DNA of 36,393 nt from an uncultured Granulosicoccaceae bacterium (GTDB lineage: Bacteria; Pseudomonadota; Gammaproteobacteria; Granulosicoccales; Granulosicoccaceae): assembly GCA_937951345.1 (NCBI GenBank), contig CALFCF010000078.1, forward strand, positions 1 to 36,393. The letters run 5' to 3'. The position numbers and the translations under genes are program-made. Positions 32,475 through 36,393 of this stretch are shown in pieces. Below the pieces are notes generated by a model. It ran no database searches and was not told the origin of the DNA. It saw nothing but the letters and a program-made list of their open reading frames with translations. Position 1 is the first letter of the stretch. Every line of letters begins with the position of its first letter.

Positions 32475-33833
32475 GTGGGTACTTCTACACAATCGAGAAT
32501 GACGGTTGCGCCCTCTGTAGATGGAGTGTCTGCTGGTTATGCCCCGGGCTTTGGCAATGATTTTGAAACCGAGGCACTTCCTGGTGCATTACCACAGGGC
32601 CGAAACAGTCCACAGCAATGTCCGTATAAGCTTTACGCTGAACAGCTTTCAGGAACACCGTTTACAGCACCGCGTGGTCAAAACGAAAGAACGTGGTGTT
32701 ACCGCATAAGGCCATCTGTCAAACATGTCGGGCGCTTGCGCCGTATTGACATGCCTTACTGGAAAACAGCACCTCACGTCATCGAATCGAACACGTCTCT
32801 CGGACAGTATCGATGGGACGCACTGCCCCACACTGATCACGATGTCACTTTTATCACCGGTATGCGAACTATGACGTGTGCGGGTGATGTCAATACACAA
32901 ATGGGGATGGCAGCTCATGTTTATTTGGCGAATGAATCCATGGAAGATGATTACTTTTATTCTGCTGATAGCGAGTTGCTGATCGTACCGCAGGAAGGAG
33001 AGCTCCGATTTTACACCGAGCTGGGTATCATCGATATTCAGCCGCAGTCTATAGCCATTATCCCGCGCGGTTTGGTTTTTCGTGTTGAAGTAACAAATGG
33101 CCCGGCCAGAGGTTTTGTATGCGAAAACTACGGCCAGAAGTTTGATCTGCCAAACCGCGGCCCGATAGGCGCTAACTGTCTGGCAAATCCCAGGGATTTT
33201 AAAACGCCGGTGGCAGCGTTTGAAGACAGGGATGTAAAGTCGACTGTAACCATAAAATGGTGTGGTCAGTTTCATAGCACGGATATAAACCATTCACCAC
33301 TTGATGTGGTTGCCTGGCACGGTAACTATGCACCGTGCAAATATGATTTGCGCACCTTTAGTCCTGTCGGCGCGATTCTGTTTGATCACCCGGATCCGTC
33401 AATATTTACCGTGCTAACGGCACCATCAGCGGTAGAAGGAACAGCTAACATTGACTTCGTGTTATTTCGTGATCGCTGGCAGGTTGCTGAAAATACTTTT
33501 CGACCGCCGTGGTATCACAAAAACATCATGTCTGAGTTGATGGGAAATATTCATGGCGTTTACGATGCAAAACCGGAAGGTTTTAATCCCGGTGGCATTA
33601 GTTTGCACAATATGATGTTGCCACACGGGCCGGATAAAAACGCGTTTGAAAAAGCCACTAACGAACCAATGAAGCCTGCTTATCTCGCCAACACTATGTC
33701 GTTTATGTTCGAAACGCGTTTTCCTCAGCACCTAACAGAGTTTGCAGCGACTGAAGCACCGCTTCAGGATAACTATGCAGATTGCTGGAGTGATTTGGTG
33801 AAACACTTTGACGGTACTGATTCGACAACGTAA
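32475..33833 (+). CDS. hmgA: Homogentisate 1,2-dioxygenase
   Basis: This cytoplasmic non-haem iron enzyme (about 452 residues) opens the aromatic ring of homogentisate to maleylacetoacetate in tyrosine and phenylalanine breakdown. Family signatures are [26 protein letters not shown] at the N-terminus, [26 protein letters not shown], a central [21 protein letters not shown] cupin block, [30 protein letters not shown] and the iron-binding [16 protein letters not shown] (His and Glu) plus [15 protein letters not shown] (His). The frame is open back to TTG 32442, but GTG 32475 has AGAGGAA before it at suitable spacing and is preferred; ATG 32499 is also possible. fahA follows 117 bases later. No maleylacetoacetate isomerase gene lies in the window. 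Confidence 0.95.
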   Translation: MGTSTQSRMTVAPSVDGVSAGYAPGFGNDFETEALPGALPQGRNSPQQCPYKLYAEQLSGTPFTAPRGQNERTWCYRIRPSVKHVGRLRRIDMPYWKTAPHVIESNTSLGQYRWDALPHTDHDVTFITGMRTMTCAGDVNTQMGMAAHVYLANESMEDDYFYSADSELLIVPQEGELRFYTELGIIDIQPQSIAIIPRGLVFRVEVTNGPARGFVCENYGQKFDLPNRGPIGANCLANPRDFKTPVAAFEDRDVKSTVTIKWCGQFHSTDINHSPLDVVAWHGNYAPCKYDLRTFSPVGAILFDHPDPSIFTVLTAPSAVEGTANIDFVLFRDRWQVAENTFRPPWYHKNIMSELMGNIHGVYDAKPEGFNPGGISLHNMMLPHGPDKNAFEKATNEPMKPAYLANTMSFMFETRFPQHLTEFAATEAPLQDNYADCWSDLVKHFDGTDSTT

Positions 33834-33950
33834 TTCCGACTATCGACTGTTGGTAGTCCAAAGCTTCTGTCATGACCGGCCAGATTCTAAAAGCATTTAT
33901 TGCATCTATAGCGTTTGAATTAACGAATCTGTAAACCACGCAACCTCGAT

Positions 33951-35204
33951 ATGACATCACGTCTTTCCTCACACGTTGTCTCTGCAAACAGCGACAGCAC
34001 AGATTTTCCGTTGAACAACCTGCCTTACGGGGTGTTTTCAATCGACAGTGGCGAACGACGTTGCGGTGTTGCCATTGGCGACTATGTGATCGACGTTGCG
34101 ACTCTTGAACGTGATGGGACGATTGATCTCGGCAAACCGTTACTGCAATCCGGGGTGTGGAATCCTGTGATGGAAGCAGGCTCTGATGTGTGGGAACAAC
34201 TGCGGCTAAGGCTCATCAGCTTGCTTGATGCGAACAGCCCGGATCAAAACCATGTAACCAACGCATTAGTACCATTGACTGAAGTGCGTCTGCACATGCC
34301 TTTTACCGTTGCAGAATTTACCGATTTCTATGCCGGTAAACACCATGCGACGAATGTGGGCACGATGTTTCGTGGACCGGAGAATGCATTGCCGCCCAAC
34401 TGGTTGCATATACCGATAGGTTACAACGGCAGGGCCTCTTCCGTTGTTGTTTCCGGTACACAAATTAGACGTCCCTGGGGGCAACTGAAAGGCCCGGACG
34501 ATGCAGCGCCACGCTTTGCACCCTGTGCCCGGTTTGATATTGAACTTGAAATAGGCGCTATTGTTGGTCAGTCATCCGATGGGCCGGTTAGCGTCAAAAC
34601 TGCAGACGAAATGATATTTGGATACGTGTTGCTCAACGACTGGTCAGCCAGAGATATTCAGGCCTGGGAGTATCAACCGCTTGGACCGTTTCAAGGTAAA
34701 GCCACCGCCACCTCGATCAGCCCGTGGATTGTAACCAAAGCTGCGCTCGAGCCATTCCGCTGCGATGCACCGGCAAGAGAAGTAGAACTACTTCCTCATC
34801 TGAAAGACGCTGGACCGATGCTGTATGACATTGACCTGTCGGTCACGTTGCAACCGAAGGGCAAGGGGCCAACGGTAATTACACAAACCAACTACAACGA
34901 AATGTATTACTCATCAGCGCAGCAACTGGCGCATCACACCAGTTCTGGCTGTCCAATGCGGGTTGGTGATTTGCTAGGCACGGGTACGATTTCGGGTGCG
35001 AACAAAGAGAATCGCGGTGCGCTACTTGAAATCAGTTGGGGTGGGAAAGAACCGATTACACTCGACAGTGGTGAAACACGCAGTTTTGTAGAAGATCACG
35101 ATACCGTGACACTTTTCGGTGCCGCTTGTGCGAATGACTACCGGATCGGTTTCGGTCGTTGTGAAGGGACGCTGCTGCCCGCAAAAGACAATCCGTTCGC
35201 ATAG
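33951..35204 (+). CDS. fahA: Fumarylacetoacetase
   Basis: This 417-residue cytoplasmic enzyme cleaves fumarylacetoacetate to fumarate and acetoacetate, the last step of homogentisate degradation. It has the family's N-terminal beta domain (LPYGVFSIDSGERRCGVAIGDYVIDVATL) and a catalytic domain with FTDFYAGKHHATNVGTMFRG (the Asp is a metal ligand and His in the KHHA block is the general base region), then LPPNWLHIPIGYNGRASSVVVSGT, ARFDIELEIGAIVG (metal-binding glutamates), LLNDWSARDIQAWEY and the C-terminal GTISGANKENRGALLEISWGGKEP. Length matches fumarylacetoacetases. It is downstream of hmgA with a 117-base gap, so both may belong to one transcript or to two. It is convergent with the next gene on the minus strand, 45 bases apart. 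Confidence 0.95.
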   Translation: MTSRLSSHVVSANSDSTDFPLNNLPYGVFSIDSGERRCGVAIGDYVIDVATLERDGTIDLGKPLLQSGVWNPVMEAGSDVWEQLRLRLISLLDANSPDQNHVTNALVPLTEVRLHMPFTVAEFTDFYAGKHHATNVGTMFRGPENALPPNWLHIPIGYNGRASSVVVSGTQIRRPWGQLKGPDDAAPRFAPCARFDIELEIGAIVGQSSDGPVSVKTADEMIFGYVLLNDWSARDIQAWEYQPLGPFQGKATATSISPWIVTKAALEPFRCDAPAREVELLPHLKDAGPMLYDIDLSVTLQPKGKGPTVITQTNYNEMYYSSAQQLAHHTSSGCPMRVGDLLGTGTISGANKENRGALLEISWGGKEPITLDSGETRSFVEDHDTVTLFGAACANDYRIGFGRCEGTLLPAKDNPFA

Positions 35205-35249
35205 GCCTCGTTGCGAATCTTATGGCCGTGAACAATGTGCAATGGGTTG

Positions 35250-35840
35250 TCAGGGTTTATCCAGCGACTGTATCAATTGCTCAAGTCGAGCTGCGTTCTC
35301 TGCCCGCTCAGTTATTAAAATAACATTCAGAGTGGCATCTGCGCTAATACTCGCGGCCTCCGATATCAATGGTCGTACTATCTCTACTATGTCAAGCGCG
35401 TTTGAATTTTTTATATGGATAACTTCGGTAACCAATCTGTCGTTTTTACGGGTTATTCCACTATCGTTATCATTGTGCCGCAATACAGGTACAGCGCTCT
35501 GTACACCGTTTGTGAGCGGCACAATTTTGATAAAGCTACCGGCGTGTACTGCTGCAAAGCCATGTACATCGAGCACCGACAAGAACATGTCATACAGTTG
35601 ATTTGCGTCAATCGGGCTGGATGAAATGACTGTGACAGATGCTTTAACGCGCGGATCGACAATAAAATTTCTACCGGTCCGCTTGGATACGGTATCGATC
35701 AATGTGTGTATATCAACATCGGTAAGGTTCACGGTAAATGTGTCTGTCGATGTTGACTGCGAACGCGCTATATCACTGGTTGTCAAAGCAATCGCAAAAA
35801 CCAGCAGCGAACAGATCTGAGCTATTTTCATAATGCCCAT
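35250..35840 (-). CDS. Stand-alone GspD-like N0-N1 periplasmic protein without a secretin pore
   Basis: This 196-residue protein looks like only the first two domains of a type II secretion secretin (GspD). It has a Sec signal peptide (about 1-27: hydrophobic SLLVFAIALTT, cleavage near ARSQ). The N0 domain follows (FTVNLTDVDIHTLIDTVSKRTGRNFIVDPRVKASVTVISS, about 33-75), then a linker and an N1 secretin domain (VIHIKNSNALDIVEIVRPLI...LNVILITERAENAARLEQLIQSLD, about 140-194). In full GspD the next block is R-P-Q-V-L-V-E, but here TGA comes immediately after LDKP. No continuation in the other two frames of the 45 bases downstream resembles N2 or the C-terminal secretin domain. ATG 35840 and ATG 35831 are both possible. 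It may be a stand-alone pilot-like or regulatory protein, or a decayed secretin. Confidence 0.75.
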   Translation of the reverse strand: MGIMKIAQICSLLVFAIALTTSDIARSQSTSTDTFTVNLTDVDIHTLIDTVSKRTGRNFIVDPRVKASVTVISSSPIDANQLYDMFLSVLDVHGFAAVHAGSFIKIVPLTNGVQSAVPVLRHNDNDSGITRKNDRLVTEVIHIKNSNALDIVEIVRPLISEAASISADATLNVILITERAENAARLEQLIQSLDKP

Positions 35841-36118
35841 CGGGAGGCAATTACCGTTTCTTGAAGGAAAATTGTATTCGACTGAGCTGTCGATGTAGCT
35901 ACGCTATAGGATTATTCCTGGTTCACACGGTTATTCTGGTTTGTACTGCTCGGTTGAGTAGTGGGGAATGTATATTCCCATAGTTAATAATATGTCTGAG
36001 CCGTATCTTCTATGCATCACCTTTATTGCATTCTGAGGCGAATAGGCGCTATTATTGCCTCATATTATGAGGCGAATAATTCGATTAATTGCCTCAAAAT
36101 CATTAAAATCAATAAGTT
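35841..36118. other. Divergent promoter region before the Fic-family gene
   Basis: These 278 bases separate the GspD-like gene (-) from the Fic-family gene (+). The right part holds two tandem palindromes (36035-36095). A lone half-site GAGGCAATTA also lies at 35844-35853 just in front of the GspD-like start. A possible promoter is TTGCAT (36026-36031) and TATTAT (36050-36055), 18 bases apart. Confidence 0.55.
36035..36095. promoter_or_regulatory. Two tandem 27-bp palindromes with GAGGC/GCCTC ends, operator-like
   Basis: Each unit begins GAGGCGAATA and ends ATTGCCTC: 36035-36061 and 36069-36095, separated by the 7 bases ATATTAT. The inner edges also form a palindrome (GCCTC-ATATTAT-GAGGC, 36057-36073), giving four alternating half-sites. 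The first unit overlaps a plausible -10 box (TATTAT, 36050-36055), so a bound dimer would block the promoter of the Fic-family gene, whose ATG is at 36119. Regulatory role is inferred. Confidence 0.6.
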
Positions 36119-36393
36119 ATGGCCAACTATATTTGGCAATTAGACGATTGGAATGCCGCTGCTGCGCCATTATTCAATTGGCTGCCGGAATTGATCGATC
36201 AGCGCACTGCCGAACTGCAGCGATCGCTTGACGAGTTAATACCTCACGGATCAAATTTGATGGGTGATGCAGAGGTGCAGATCCGGATAGATGCGCTGGT
36301 GCAAACGGCGCTGCGTAGCAGTGAGATAGAAGGCGAGGTACTTGATGCGCGATCAGTCCGGTCATCCGTTGTTAATAAATTGGGGTTGGAGGC
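36119..36393 (+). CDS. Fic-family protein, N-terminal part (DUF4172-type), partial
   Basis: This gene runs off the right edge after 91 complete codons. The N-terminus MANYIWQLDDWNAAAAPLFNW, the helical middle and especially QTALRSSEIEGEVLDARSVRSSVVNKLGL match the region before the Fic catalytic domain in DUF4172-type Fic proteins, which transfer AMP (or a similar group) from a nucleotide to target proteins. The sequence S67-S-E-I-E71-G72 fits the (S/T)xxxE(G/N) inhibitory-helix motif by which Fic proteins restrain their own activity; the catalytic HPFxxGNGR motif lies outside the window. No ribosome site is strong before ATG 36119. It is preceded by a double palindrome likely to control it. 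Confidence 0.78.
   Translation, partial: MANYIWQLDDWNAAAAPLFNWLPELIDQRTAELQRSLDELIPHGSNLMGDAEVQIRIDALVQTALRSSEIEGEVLDARSVRSSVVNKLGLE

Noticed and set aside
35205-35249. Possible frameshifted continuation of the GspD-like protein
   Set aside because: Reading the minus strand beyond its stop in all three frames gives no N2-domain or secretin-like sequence before fahA begins.

Overview
The window looks like an ordinary chromosomal stretch of a marine-type gammaproteobacterium. The evidence is moderate GC by eye, an N0/N1 secretin-type periplasmic protein, a GbuA-like ureohydrolase resembling the Pseudomonas enzyme, homogentisate catabolism genes, a long RluA-family protein of a type I associate with gammaproteobacteria, and a Tat-type signal. 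A Granulosicoccus- or Arenicella-like lineage would fit, but that is a guess from gene content. I saw no rRNA, tRNA, CRISPR array, phage or intact insertion sequence.

Layout. Bases 1-250 are the 3' end of hemB. Bases 737-6152 hold a branched-chain-amino-acid-type (HAAT) ABC transporter: a binding protein with its own UUCG-loop terminator, then after about 570 noncoding bases an overlapping permease/permease/ATPase/ATPase operon. Bases 6453-9259 hold molybdenum-hydroxylase accessory genes (coxG-like on +, mocA-like and xdhC on -) around a small DUF1127 gene, with no hydroxylase structural gene in the window. Bases 9797-13740 hold a small Tat-exported protein of unknown role, an alpha-methylacyl-CoA racemase-type CaiB/BaiF enzyme, a nitronate monooxygenase-type flavoprotein and a fatty-acid-desaturase-family membrane protein. 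Bases 13797-20583 hold an RluA-family pseudouridine synthase with a long N-terminal extension, an MFS transporter, glutamine-dependent NAD synthetase and a GlcD-like FAD oxidase. Bases 20736-25440 hold a guanidinobutyrase-like ureohydrolase, a cupin, bifunctional NAD(P)HX repair enzyme Nnr (-) and a PLP aminotransferase, followed by a hydroxypyruvate-isomerase-like gene to 26275. Bases 26781-31725 form an isolated surface-polysaccharide/adhesion pair: a polyprenyl-phosphate sugar-1-phosphate transferase and a 1057-residue exported beta-propeller protein ending in an F-type-lectin-like domain. Bases 32475-35204 hold hmgA and fahA of homogentisate breakdown. The end holds a stand-alone GspD-like N0-N1 protein (-) and the start of a Fic-family protein behind a striking double palindrome.

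How the genes relate. Most clusters are small metabolic units. NAD supply and repair (nadE, nnr), ureohydrolysis, aminotransfer/hydroxypyruvate and tyrosine/phenylalanine degradation suggest an amino-acid- and nitrogen-scavenging heterotroph. The least conventional signals are: a roughly 130-146 bp inverted-repeat element present twice (6207-6352 and 21715-21845); the alternating GAGGC half-sites before the Fic gene; the secretin-like protein without a secretin pore; the F-type-lectin-like adhesin beside an orphan glycosyltransferase; and several palindromes in front of metabolic genes. I do not see a clear new multigene defence or mobile system.
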